Below the pieces are notes generated by a model. That model was not told where the DNA came from, did not search any database, and saw only the letters and a program-made list of their open reading frames with translations. A stretch of 21,473 nucleotides of DNA. Origin: a virus. The DNA is taken from the IMG/VR virus record IMGVR_UViG_3300045996_000387, positions 1 to 21,473 of that record; one strand, written 5' to 3'. Positions 14,389 to 18,963 of this stretch are shown in pieces (the stretch's first letter is position 1; every line of letters begins with the position of its first letter). Position numbers and translations under genes: made by a program.

Positions 14389-14537
14389 CAGGCGACGGGC
14401 GCCCCCGTGAACCGGACACGGCATTCGCGCAGACGGGCAGCTTCCTTCGCACCAGTCGCACGCTTTGCCAGCCGGCTGCGGTCGTAGCGATCGGCGCGGC
14501 GGGCCATTGTCTCGGTGAGGTCAAGCACAGGGATCAT
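14388..14537 (-). CDS. Small basic protein (49 aa)
   Basis: A 49-codon frame starts at ATG 14537 (ATGA overlap with the DnaA-like gene stop) and ends in TGATG with the DUF1064 nuclease start. The peptide is Arg-rich (TMARRADRYDRSRLAKRATG, about 10-29, and EAARLRECRVRFTG), as in small nucleic-acid-binding or spacer proteins. The exact coupling at both ends is the main support that it is a true gene. No family recognised. Confidence 0.62.
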   Translation of the reverse strand: MIPVLDLTETMARRADRYDRSRLAKRATGAKEAARLRECRVRFTGAPVA

Positions 14538-14842
14538 GCTGCGTTGCTCCATTGCTTCAGTTGGGCGGCGGCGAGCGCGAACTCCGCATCCTCATCGAGG
14601 AGACGTTCGTACTCGCTGAGCCCGTGGAGGACGGTGCTGTGGTGACGCTGGGTGAGCCTTCCAATCGCTTGAAGAGTGGCGCTCCGATCCCGCATCAGAC
14701 GCATGACCATATACCGGGCGCGTGCGACCTTGGTGGCGTGGCTCTCGCTGGTCAGGGCCTCCACGGACACGCCCATGACCTTGCTCACTCGCTCGTATAT
14801 CTCGCGAGCGGCGGACATCGGCATCGAAACGCGGCCGCTCAT
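14534..14842 (-). CDS. Stand-alone DnaA domain IV-like protein
   Basis: This 102-aa protein consists essentially of the DNA-binding domain of DnaA. After an N-terminal helix (MPMSAAREIYERVSKVMGVS) it has ATKVARARYMVMRLMRDRSA (36-55), LQAIGRLTQRHHSTVLHGLS (57-76), with HHSTV matching the DnaA signature (D/G)HSTV at the recognition helix. The DnaA AAA+ domain is absent. Such proteins occur in many alphaproteobacterial phages and may mark the phage origin, compete for host DnaA boxes, or act as a regulator. It begins at ATG 14842 overlapping the previous gene as ATGA, and that gene encodes a second, diverged copy of the same fold. Confidence 0.88.
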   Translation of the reverse strand: MSGRVSMPMSAAREIYERVSKVMGVSVEALTSESHATKVARARYMVMRLMRDRSATLQAIGRLTQRHHSTVLHGLSEYERLLDEDAEFALAAAQLKQWSNAA

Positions 14843-15057
14843 TTGTGCCTCGTTAGGGCAGCGCGGACGGTCGAAGGGTCTCGTCCGGTCCACTTCCCGA
14901 TCTGCAGGCTATTGAACCCGTCGTCCTTGAGCCGCTGGAATAGCTTACGGCGCGCGCGCCAGACCACCCGCGAGCGGTGACACGACAGGAGCGCGATAGC
15001 CGGCAAATCATGCTCGGCTGCGATCTCTTCTGCATACTGGCGAACGCGCGGCGTCAT
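14839..15057 (-). CDS. Second, diverged DnaA domain IV-like protein
   Basis: This 72-aa protein has an HTH arrangement closely parallel to its downstream neighbour: [20 protein letters not shown] (24-43) corresponds to the RARY..V.RLMRD helix, and [18 protein letters not shown] (51-68) to the IGRL..(D)HSTV recognition helix, with DPSTV in place of DHSTV. Length is just enough for domain IV. It starts at ATG 15057 with an ATGA overlap with the LexA-like gene and is itself coupled to the DnaA-like gene. The pair looks like an ancient tandem duplication. The absence of the signature His may mean altered DNA specificity. Family assignment is by alignment to the motif, not a search. Confidence 0.78.
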   Translation of the reverse strand: MTPRVRQYAEEIAAEHDLPAIALLSCHRSRVVWRARRKLFQRLKDDGFNSLQIGKWTGRDPSTVRAALTRHK

Positions 15058-15395
15058 GCGCGCGCCCCCAGACCAACCGCCTCGATGTGCAGTCCGCGGC
15101 TGTTCAGCTCATCGAGCAGCTGGCGGATCGTGGCGTCGTGAAGGCGCTGGTCCAGCGGGCGAGGCCCATCGACCGGCGTAATGGCGCGCGCCCGGTTCTG
15201 TAGGCGCTGGATATAGCCGCGCTCCTCCAGAGCGTAGACCAGCCGGTGGACGCCGCTCTTCGAAGCGATGTCCATGGCTTGGGCCATCTCGATGTAGCTG
15301 GGCGTGCGACCCTTCTCAGCCTCGTAGCGGATGAAGGACAGAAGCTCTGCCTGCTTGACCGTGAGGCCAGCGTAGTTTCCGGGTGCGCGTGTCAC
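15054..15395 (-). CDS. LexA-type DNA-binding protein without protease domain
   Basis: This 113-aa protein is the winged HTH half of Lex[21 protein letters not shown] (11-30), [20 protein letters not shown] (31-50), [20 protein letters not shown] (51-70), followed by AITPVDG. That is the canonical LexA_DNA_bind pattern. No S24 protease follows, so it cannot cleave itself. The remaining 40 residues are a helical extension. It starts at GTG 15395 with a GTGA overlap with the preceding gene. It may bind LexA-like operators of phage or host; the actual sites are unknown. Its place before two DnaA-like genes puts three DNA-binding proteins in a row. Confidence 0.87.
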   Translation of the reverse strand: MTRAPGNYAGLTVKQAELLSFIRYEAEKGRTPSYIEMAQAMDIASKSGVHRLVYALEERGYIQRLQNRARAITPVDGPRPLDQRLHDATIRQLLDELNSRGLHIEAVGLGARA

Positions 15396-15553
15396 AGCGG
15401 CAGTCTTCCTTGTGAGGGGGTTGCCTGATGGGCCGAGACCCGTGCGCGCATTGCCCCCTGAAGGAGGATCAGGGCGAAGTCAGAGCCGTAGCGAGCCCGT
15501 GCCTGTGAAAGCAGGAGGCGGGCGTATTGGCGCCAGTCTGCGGGGGTTTTCAT
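15392..15553 (-). CDS. Small unknown protein (53 aa)
   Basis: A 53-codon frame begins at ATG 15553 (ATGA overlap with the preceding regulator gene) and ends at TGA 15392 (GTGA overlap with the LexA-like start). The peptide is helical and basic with a Leu-rich centre ([20 protein letters not shown], then [16 protein letters not shown]). I know no family. Because coupling exists at both ends it is likely translated. Confidence 0.65.
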   Translation of the reverse strand: MKTPADWRQYARLLLSQARARYGSDFALILLQGAMRARVSAHQATPSQGRLPL

Positions 15554-15999
15554 GCTGCCTTGCCCCGGTAAGCGTCGACAGCCTCGCCGGCTTCGATGAG
15601 CGTGCGCTTCATGCGCTGGAGTTCGAGGTCGTCGATCTTGCCGTCTTCCAGCGCGATCGAGACTTCGTACATCAGCTTGGCGAGGCGGGACTGGAGCGAC
15701 TGGTCGCTGATATCGCCACCGGCCACGGGGACCAGCTTCATGCCGATCATCGCCAGCGCGTCGTCAGCGAAACGCCCGTTCCACTCGCGGCAGCCGAGCA
15801 GGAACGTACCCACCGGCATTTCGCTTAGTGCGTTGGCGTAGTCGCTGGCGCGATCGTCGCTCTTGCCGAGGATGCGTCCCGCCTCTTTCCAGCTAAGGCC
15901 GTCATCCTCACGGATGCGGCGGAGGGCAGAACCGATAGCCTCGACCGCCTTAGATACGGAGAACGAGCGAAAGCGGCCGTGGATTTGCGGTGAGGTCAT
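15550..15999 (-). CDS. CII-like/XRE-like phage regulator
   Basis: This 149-aa protein has an N-terminal HTH-like region, VEAIGSALRRIREDDGLSWK (about 19-38) and EAGRILGKSDDRASDYANAL (39-58), a compact middle containing MPVGTFLLGCREWNGRFADD, and a C-terminal helical arm SLQSRLAKLMYEVSIALEDG (about 101-120) followed by KIDDLELQRMKR. The shape is that of phage regulators resembling CII or YmfL-type proteins, with a DNA-binding front and a helical oligomerisation tail. It begins at ATG 15999 in TGATG overlap with the preceding frame. In the leftward early operon, downstream of the Cro-like gene, it occupies the position of lambda cII. Function is inferred; no target site can be named. Confidence 0.76.
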   Translation of the reverse strand: MTSPQIHGRFRSFSVSKAVEAIGSALRRIREDDGLSWKEAGRILGKSDDRASDYANALSEMPVGTFLLGCREWNGRFADDALAMIGMKLVPVAGGDISDQSLQSRLAKLMYEVSIALEDGKIDDLELQRMKRTLIEAGEAVDAYRGKAA

Positions 16000-16169
16000 C
16001 AGTTAGCACTCGCAGCATGTTGGAACGTGAAAGAAACGAAACGGACACCCCCGAGCAGATCGGAACCGGAGCGCGGCGTGTTCTGGGGATTGTTGCGAGC
16101 GCCGTCGCAGGGAAGGACGACGGCGCTCGCGCTCCGGGTGTCGGGGCCGGAGAGGGTGGCGGGGATCAC
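15999..16169 (-). CDS. Possible 56-codon gene containing a large inverted repeat
   Basis: A GTG-started frame (16169) overlaps the preceding stop as GTGA and its TGA overlaps the CII-like start as TGATG, which is how neighbouring genes are joined. The predicted peptide (VIPATLSGPDTRSASAVVLP, then a Ser/Asn/Gly-rich end) has no recognisable domain. Its middle is built from a perfect 13-bp inverted repeat (16095-16130). That may mean the region is really a structured leader or terminator-like RNA and the frame is incidental. Seen: coupling and repeat. Undecided: coding status. Confidence 0.42.
   Translation of the reverse strand: MIPATLSGPDTRSASAVVLPCDGARNNPQNTPRSGSDLLGGVRFVSFTFQHAASAN
16095..16130. 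repeat. Perfect 13-bp inverted repeat
   Basis: GCGAGCGCCGTCG (16095-16107) and its exact reverse complement (16118-16130) flank a 10-nt loop. In RNA of either strand it would form a very stable stem. No T-run follows on either strand, so it is not a classical intrinsic terminator. It may be an attenuator between the Cro-like module and the CII-like gene, an RNA processing site or a protein-binding dyad. Confidence 0.65.
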
Positions 16170-16336
16170 GAGACGATCGCCCAGACGGTCAAGGCGAGCC
16201 CGGCAGTAGCAAGGCCGGCGAACGCGACAACGATGCGAGCAGCAACAATCCAGTTGCCGTGCTGATCGGGGTCGAGCGTTGCGTGCTCGTGCGGGGGGAG
16301 CCAGTTAAGCTCCTCTTCGTGCGTGCGGGTTTGCAT
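16166..16336 (-). CDS. Small single-pass membrane protein (56 aa)
   Basis: A 56-codon frame starts at ATG 16336 (TGATG overlap with the GIY-YIG gene stop) and ends as GTGA with the following frame. Residues 1-28 are polar and acidic (MQTRTHEEELNWLPPHEH), residues 30-54 are a clear hydrophobic span (IVVAFAGLATAGLALTVWAI). It should insert with one transmembrane helix. Early phage membrane peptides often modify the host envelope or exclude other phages; here that is only a possibility. Confidence 0.7.
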   Translation of the reverse strand: MQTRTHEEELNWLPPHEHATLDPDQHGNWIVAARIVVAFAGLATAGLALTVWAIVS

Positions 16337-16659
16337 CAGGCGGCCACCTTCGCTTTGGGTGTGCGCTGCGCAGCAGGAACCATCCTGTGATTGAACAGCC
16401 GGTGTCCCTTCGCGAGCGACAGGATGATTGCGGCGCGCTCAGCCTCGCGGGCATCGGCGAGCGTGTCGTGCTGCGAAACTTCGACGGCCTCGATCACGCG
16501 GGCGTTGCTGGTCAGCCATTCGCGGAACGAGTTGGCCGGCGAGTTGAATGCGTGCGCCAGATGAGTGATCATCCGAACGAAGGGCTCGCGGCTGGTTTGT
16601 CCTATGTAGCGCGGCTCGTTTTCTCCGTGGACACGAAGCGCATAGACCGTCCAAGTCAT
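16336..16659 (-). CDS. GIY-YIG nuclease-family protein
   Basis: This 107-aa protein has the layout of a GIY-YIG domain: VYALRV (5-10) at the 'GIY' strand, RYIGQT (17-22) at the 'YIG' strand, Arg24/Arg29 after it, a Glu in DAREAERAAI (E72/E74) for metal binding, and LFNHR with Asn90. All five core positions are therefore plausibly present, though the first motif is degenerate (VYA). The length is that of a minimal domain without an added DNA-binding part. In phages such proteins range from homing enzymes to DNA processing factors. It is coupled (ATGA at 16659) to the Cro-like gene, so it is among the first proteins made after induction. Confidence 0.8.
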   Translation of the reverse strand: MTWTVYALRVHGENEPRYIGQTSREPFVRMITHLAHAFNSPANSFREWLTSNARVIEAVEVSQHDTLADAREAERAAIILSLAKGHRLFNHRMVPAAQRTPKAKVAA

Positions 16660-16871
16660 GCTGCGGCCTGCTGGTCGGCTTCCGTAGCGACTGCATCAAC
16701 GTCCACGCGCGGCTTCTGCGACTTACCCACGAGGCGCAGGTGAGCCATGCGGGATCGGGGTATGCCGTTCTTCCGCCAGCTATGAACGGTGGAGGGGGGC
16801 GTGTCCGTCAAACGGGACACTGCGGTCGTGCCGCCAAGGGCATCGATAATGAGATCAGCCACGGTCTGCAT
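16656..16871 (-). CDS. Cro-like repressor (carph-isopro/YdaS-type HTH)
   Basis: This 71-aa protein is the first gene of the leftward operon, divergent from the repressor gene, as cro is. Residues 3-48 form an HTH: ADLIIDALGGTTAVSRLTDT, then PPSTVHSWRKNGIPRSRMAH, which is the small YdaS/carph-isopro Cro-like type. The acidic C-terminus (about 52-71) may serve in dimerisation. It probably binds the TGCGA-N3-TCGCA operators beside it and turns down early and repressor transcription. There is no Shine-Dalgarno sequence before ATG 16871, and the predicted transcription start falls at or within 1 nt of this ATG, suggesting a leaderless mRNA. Confidence 0.85.
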   Translation of the reverse strand: MQTVADLIIDALGGTTAVSRLTDTPPSTVHSWRKNGIPRSRMAHLRLVGKSQKPRVDVDAVATEADQQAAA

Positions 16872-16878
16872 GGCTTAG

Positions 16879-16907
16879 AATATGCGACTATCGCACAAAC
16901 AAAGCAA
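16879..16907 (-). promoter_or_regulatory. Leftward early promoter (PR-like)
   Basis: On the minus strand, -35 TTGCTT (16907-16902), 17-bp spacer and -10 CATATT (16884-16879) precede the Cro-like gene. The spacer contains the operator TGCGATAGTCGCA, so repressor binding would block polymerase. The 20-nt core from TTGTGCGA to CATATT is identical to that of the rightward promoter at 17836-17864. Confidence 0.78.
16883..16895. promoter_or_regulatory. Operator OR1 (perfect TGCGA-N3-TCGCA)
   Basis: TGCGACTATCGCA on the plus strand is a perfect 5-bp dyad with a 3-bp centre. On the minus strand it reads TGCGATAGTCGCA, identical to the operator in the rightward promoter. It lies between the -35 and -10 of the leftward promoter. 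Confidence 0.78.
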
Positions 16908-16911
16908 GCGC

Positions 16912-16940
16912 TTTTATGCGATATCCGCGATTGCGATAAT
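16912..16940 (+). promoter_or_regulatory. Probable repressor-gene promoter (PRM-like)
   Basis: TTTTAT (16912-16917), 17-bp spacer and GATAAT (16935-16940) lead rightward to the repressor start at 16965. The -10 has five of six consensus bases, the -35 only three, typical of a promoter that needs activation. The spacer contains a degenerate operator and the -10 lies inside a perfect one, so positive and negative autoregulation are possible. Confidence 0.58.
16917..16929. promoter_or_regulatory. Operator OR2 (imperfect)
   Basis: TGCGATATCCGCG keeps one perfect half-site (TGCGA) and a second half with two changes. Its centre is 34 bp from OR1 and 15 bp from OR3. A weaker site between two strong ones could bind cooperatively and act in activating the repressor promoter. 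Confidence 0.55.
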
Positions 16941-16944
16941 CGCA
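16932..16944. promoter_or_regulatory. Operator OR3 overlapping the repressor -10
   Basis: TGCGATAATCGCA is a perfect dyad that contains the GATAAT -10 of the repressor promoter. Occupation would shut off repressor synthesis, as OR3 does in lambda. Confidence 0.72.
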
Positions 16945-16964
16945 GCGAGCGGCTTGATGGCCGT

Positions 16965-17531
16965 ATGGACCTCCAGCAGATCGATGAATGGGCACGAGCC
17001 AAGCGCGGACGCATAGGCGAGCTGGCGTCCTATCTCGGCCTCGATCCCGATAAGGTTTCGAAAGCGCTATCGGGAAAGCGTAAGTTCACCGTTGTCGAGA
17101 TGGACAAGGCTCGGGAACTGGTGCGCAACTCACTCGGTTTGAATATCTCTGAGGTGCGCTCGATCCCGCTGCTGGGCTCCGTGCCTGCCGGTAGCTGGAG
17201 GGAGGCTGTGCGCAATTCTCGGGGTACGGTCCCCGTCGCAGATGACGGCACTCCGCCCAATGCTTACGCGCTGATCGCAGACGGCGATTCGATGGATCGC
17301 GTAGCCCCGGATGGCTCCACAATCATTGTCGATCCAGACGACCTAGACCTGTACCCGGGGCGCTACTACGTAGTGCGAAACGGAGACGGTGACGCCACCT
17401 TCAAGCAGTTCAAGATGGATCCTGCCCGCCTCGCACCGTGCTCCACGAACTCGGACCACCAAGACATCCTCCTGGGGCGCGACAAGTTCCAGATCGTTGG
17501 GCGCGTAGTCGCGGTGTATAGCCGCCTTTAG
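16965..17531 (+). CDS. CI/LexA-type phage repressor with S24 self-cleavage domain
   Basis: This 188-aa protein is the lysogeny repressor. Residues 14-57 form an HTH (AKRGRIGELASYLGLDPDKV, then SKALSGKRKFT). The linker leads to the cleavage motif IPLLGSVPAGSW with Ala75-Gly76. The S24 protease follows with catalytic Ser109 in ADGDSM and Lys147 in ATFKQFK, ending in VGRVVAVYSRL. All catalytic elements needed for RecA-stimulated self-cleavage, hence SOS induction, are present. I start it at ATG 16965; a longer frame from 16740 would cross the operators and the Cro-like gene. No good Shine-Dalgarno is seen, consistent with low expression. It lies between the two operator-controlled early promoters and converges with the small gene at 17528-17746. 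Confidence 0.93.
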   Translation: MDLQQIDEWARAKRGRIGELASYLGLDPDKVSKALSGKRKFTVVEMDKARELVRNSLGLNISEVRSIPLLGSVPAGSWREAVRNSRGTVPVADDGTPPNAYALIADGDSMDRVAPDGSTIIVDPDDLDLYPGRYYVVRNGDGDATFKQFKMDPARLAPCSTNSDHQDILLGRDKFQIVGRVVAVYSRL

Positions 17532-17746
17532 GCAGCTTCGGCCGAAGCTGCGGCAAGGATCAGTCGCTTGGGAAGGCGCACGCACTGCATCGCGCCGGGC
17601 ACCACTGAGAAGTAGCGGCCGCGCTCATCATACTGGCCTAAGCCCTCGCTGATTGCGTCTCGCCGGGCTTGCTCTTTGTCGAGGCGCCAAGGCCCTCGCG
17701 GCTGCCCGAAACAGGTGATTCGGTAGAAAACGATCTCTTCGTACAT
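17528..17746 (-). CDS. Unknown small protein in the immunity region
   Basis: This 72-aa protein starts at ATG 17746 with GAGGG 4 nt upstream; a longer frame from 17920 would cover the rightward promoter and is rejected. It converges on the repressor gene, the two stops overlapping by 3 nt. The sequence (FYRITCFGQPRGPWRLDKEQ, then ARRDAISEGLGQYDERGRYF) looks like a compact phage protein of unknown family, with no membrane segment. Its position, inside the immunity region but antiparallel to the repressor, is like that of accessory immunity or exclusion genes in other phages, which is inference. Its C-terminal AAASAEAA is encoded by the perfect palindrome at 17532-17551. Confidence 0.76.
   Translation of the reverse strand: MYEEIVFYRITCFGQPRGPWRLDKEQARRDAISEGLGQYDERGRYFSVVPGAMQCVRLPKRLILAAASAEAA
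17532..17551. repeat. Perfect 20-bp palindrome at convergent gene ends
   Basis: GCAGCTTCGGCCGAAGCTGC is its own reverse complement and starts directly after the repressor stop codon. In both transcripts it forms an 8-bp stem with a GGCC loop. There is no T-run on either side. It may end both convergent transcripts or protect their 3' ends, while also coding the last residues of the small minus-strand protein. Confidence 0.6.
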
Positions 17747-17791
17747 GCGGCCCTCATTAGCGGGCAAAACAGAACATTTAATGAACGCCCG

Positions 17792-17797
17792 AGTCAA
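17792..17797 (-). promoter_or_regulatory. Possible -35 for the convergent small gene
   Basis: TTGACT (read on the minus strand, 17797-17792) is five of six consensus and lies upstream of the gene starting at 17746, but no good -10 is found at 16-18 bp. It is a candidate only. If used, it would lie beside the operator at 17813-17825 and could be repressor-responsive. Confidence 0.3.
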
Positions 17798-17812
17798 CCG
17801 ATTCGCATAATG

Positions 17813-17825
17813 TGCGATATTCGCA
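17813..17825. promoter_or_regulatory. Operator OL2 (perfect dyad)
   Basis: TGCGATATTCGCA is a perfect TGCGA-N3-TCGCA site, 10 bp upstream of the rightward -35. Its centre is 35 bp from OL1, nearly the OR1-OR2 spacing. A further single half-site TTCGCA lies at 17803-17808. Confidence 0.7.
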
Positions 17826-17835
17826 AAAATAACGC

Positions 17836-17864
17836 TTGACGGTATTGTGCGATAGTCGCATATT
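17836..17864 (+). promoter_or_regulatory. Rightward early promoter (PL-like)
   Basis: -35 TTGACG (17836-17841), 17-bp spacer and -10 CATATT (17859-17864) lead into the plus-strand operon. The -35 has five of six and the -10 four of six consensus bases. Transcription should start near 17872. The operator at 17848-17860 occupies the spacer and touches the -10, exactly as in the leftward promoter. Confidence 0.8.
17848..17860. promoter_or_regulatory. Operator OL1 (perfect dyad)
   Basis: TGCGATAGTCGCA, identical to the minus-strand reading of OR1, sits between the -35 and -10 of the rightward promoter. The identity of site and position strongly suggests the same repressor acts on both promoters. 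Confidence 0.78.
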
Positions 17865-17900
17865 ACCTCCACGCCGATGAACGGCGCTGGAGATGAGAAC

Positions 17901-18056
17901 GTGGCACAGCATGCAGTCATTCAGACCGGCGATACCTTCAAGGTTCTCCGCCTCGCCAGCATGTGCGCATACGGCTCGTTCGAAACCCGCGAGGAGGCTG
18001 AGCAGGCCATCGCGGAAGCAGCCAAGGCTGACCAACTCGCACGGTGCGGCCAGTGA
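17901..18056 (+). CDS. First gene of rightward operon; unknown small protein
   Basis: This is the first frame after the rightward promoter. GTG 17901 has GGAG 8 nt upstream and gives 51 aa; an in-frame ATG at 17877 would give 59 aa but would leave a leader of only about 5 nt. The protein has a compact front (QHAVIQTGDTFKVLRLASMC) and an acidic/Ala-rich helix behind it (GSFETREEAEQAIAEAAKAD). It ends in a GTGA overlap with the next gene. The composition recalls small phage proteins with a short beta strand and a helix. No family recognised. Confidence 0.7.
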   Translation: MAQHAVIQTGDTFKVLRLASMCAYGSFETREEAEQAIAEAAKADQLARCGQ

Positions 18057-18214
18057 GCCGCCCATCTCAAAAGCAACTGATGCGGGAAGCCCTCGAGATC
18101 ACCGAGGGCAACCTGTCCTCGCTGATCGGCGCGCGCTCGTCTGATCGAGTGCTGATGACCAACTGGCGGGACGTGGTGCGCCGCGCCCTGAGCCATTGGC
18201 CGTCAGCCGCCTGA
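18053..18214 (+). CDS. Small basic protein (53 aa)
   Basis: GTG 18053 overlaps the previous stop as GTGA. The 53-aa product starts with a helix, SRPSQKQLMREALEITEGNL, has a Ser/Arg turn (GARSSDRVLMTNWRDVVRRA) and ends LSHWPSAA. The charge pattern suggests a small DNA- or protein-binding factor, but nothing specific can be assigned. It is second in the rightward operon, so it would be produced immediately after induction or infection. Confidence 0.62.
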   Translation: MSRPSQKQLMREALEITEGNLSSLIGARSSDRVLMTNWRDVVRRALSHWPSAA

Positions 18215-18251
18215 ACTCAAATCAACAGCGACACCCGCTGCGGAGGTTACG

Positions 18252-18491
18252 ATGTCAAATCCCGAGAACCCGCCGGCATTCCCTAGCCAGCCGTATGGCT
18301 CGGACGGACTTCCGGAAATGTCGGCTTTCACCGGCATGACCCTGCGCGACTGGTTCGCGGGGCAGGTTGCCAGCGGCATGGCTGCGCACTCGGGCACGGC
18401 TGGTGGTGGTTACGGCCCCGGTGACATCGCCGTCCGGTCTTACGAGTTCGCCGACGCCATGCTCGCCGCTCGATCGGAGCAACCCAAGTGA
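18252..18491 (+). CDS. Widespread small phage protein ('GMTLRDWFAGQ' type)
   Basis: A strong GGAGG stands 5-6 nt before ATG 18252. The 79-aa protein contains GMTLRDWFAGQVASGMAAHS (about 28-47) and ends with YEFADAMLAARSEQPK. This combination is common in small uncharacterised proteins of tailed phages and prophages. It has no catalytic motif or membrane span. It overlaps the following gene by 4 nt (GTGA). Function unknown. Confidence 0.82.
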   Translation: MSNPENPPAFPSQPYGSDGLPEMSAFTGMTLRDWFAGQVASGMAAHSGTAGGGYGPGDIAVRSYEFADAMLAARSEQPK

Positions 18492-18961
18492 CCCCCCCGG
18501 ACACTGCCGGCTCAGCGGGGCTGGAGGTGGCGTTTACGCCGGGCGAGTGGATCGCCGATTTCCACAATGAGAAACGCGACGGCGGACGGTTCATCACCTA
18601 TATCCGAGGCGGCAACCAGCTTGTTCCTATCGCGGCGGTGCCGACCGGTGTTGAGGGCTACGGACGCGAGGAAGGCCGTGCCAACGCCCGCCTGATCGCG
18701 GCGGCTCCTGATCTGTACGAGGCGCTCGCTGATCTGGCAGAAGTATTCGCGCTTCCCGGCGAAAACTCCATCGACCGTTTCGAGCGGCTGGCAGCGTGGT
18801 TCCGCAAAGACACCGGCTATCTCGCGCCGGGCAAAGATCAACCGATGTGCGGCCCTGATCAGCCGGACGGCGACGAACTCCGCGCAATCTACGACGCTTG
18901 GTATCAGGCCAAGATCGACCGCGCACGCGCAGCCCTCTCCCGCGCAGGCAAATCGTCATGA
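18488..18961 (+). CDS. Phage protein with 'ANARLIAAAP' motif (157 aa)
   Basis: GTG 18488 overlaps the preceding stop as GTGA. The N-terminal half contains FTPGEWIADFHNEKRDGGRF and the hallmark ANARLIAAAPDLYEALADLA (about 65-84), found in many small phage proteins of unknown function. The C-terminal half is extended by a more polar region with PMCGPDQPDGDELRAIYDAW. The same two-motif layout recurs in the gene at 21059-21367, so these are likely paralogues. It ends GKSS in a 17-bp sequence repeated at the next gene junction. Function unknown. Confidence 0.8.
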   Translation: MTPPDTAGSAGLEVAFTPGEWIADFHNEKRDGGRFITYIRGGNQLVPIAAVPTGVEGYGREEGRANARLIAAAPDLYEALADLAEVFALPGENSIDRFERLAAWFRKDTGYLAPGKDQPMCGPDQPDGDELRAIYDAWYQAKIDRARAALSRAGKSS

Positions 18962-18963
18962 GC
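18947..18963 (+). repeat. 17-bp junction repeat, copy 1
   Basis: GGCAAATCGTCATGAGC spans the end of one gene (encoding GKSS-stop) and the start of the next (ATGAGC). An exact copy occurs at 19519-19535 in the same relation to its genes. Confidence 0.7.

Noticed and set aside
16095-16130. Intrinsic terminator at the 13-bp inverted repeat
   Set aside because: No T-run on either side; kept as an inverted repeat of unknown role.
16740-16964. N-terminal extension of the repressor frame
   Set aside because: Would run through the Cro-like gene and all three operators; the HTH begins just after ATG 16965.
17528-17920. 130-codon form of the small convergent gene
   Set aside because: The extension covers the rightward promoter and both operators; ATG 17746 has a proper ribosome site.
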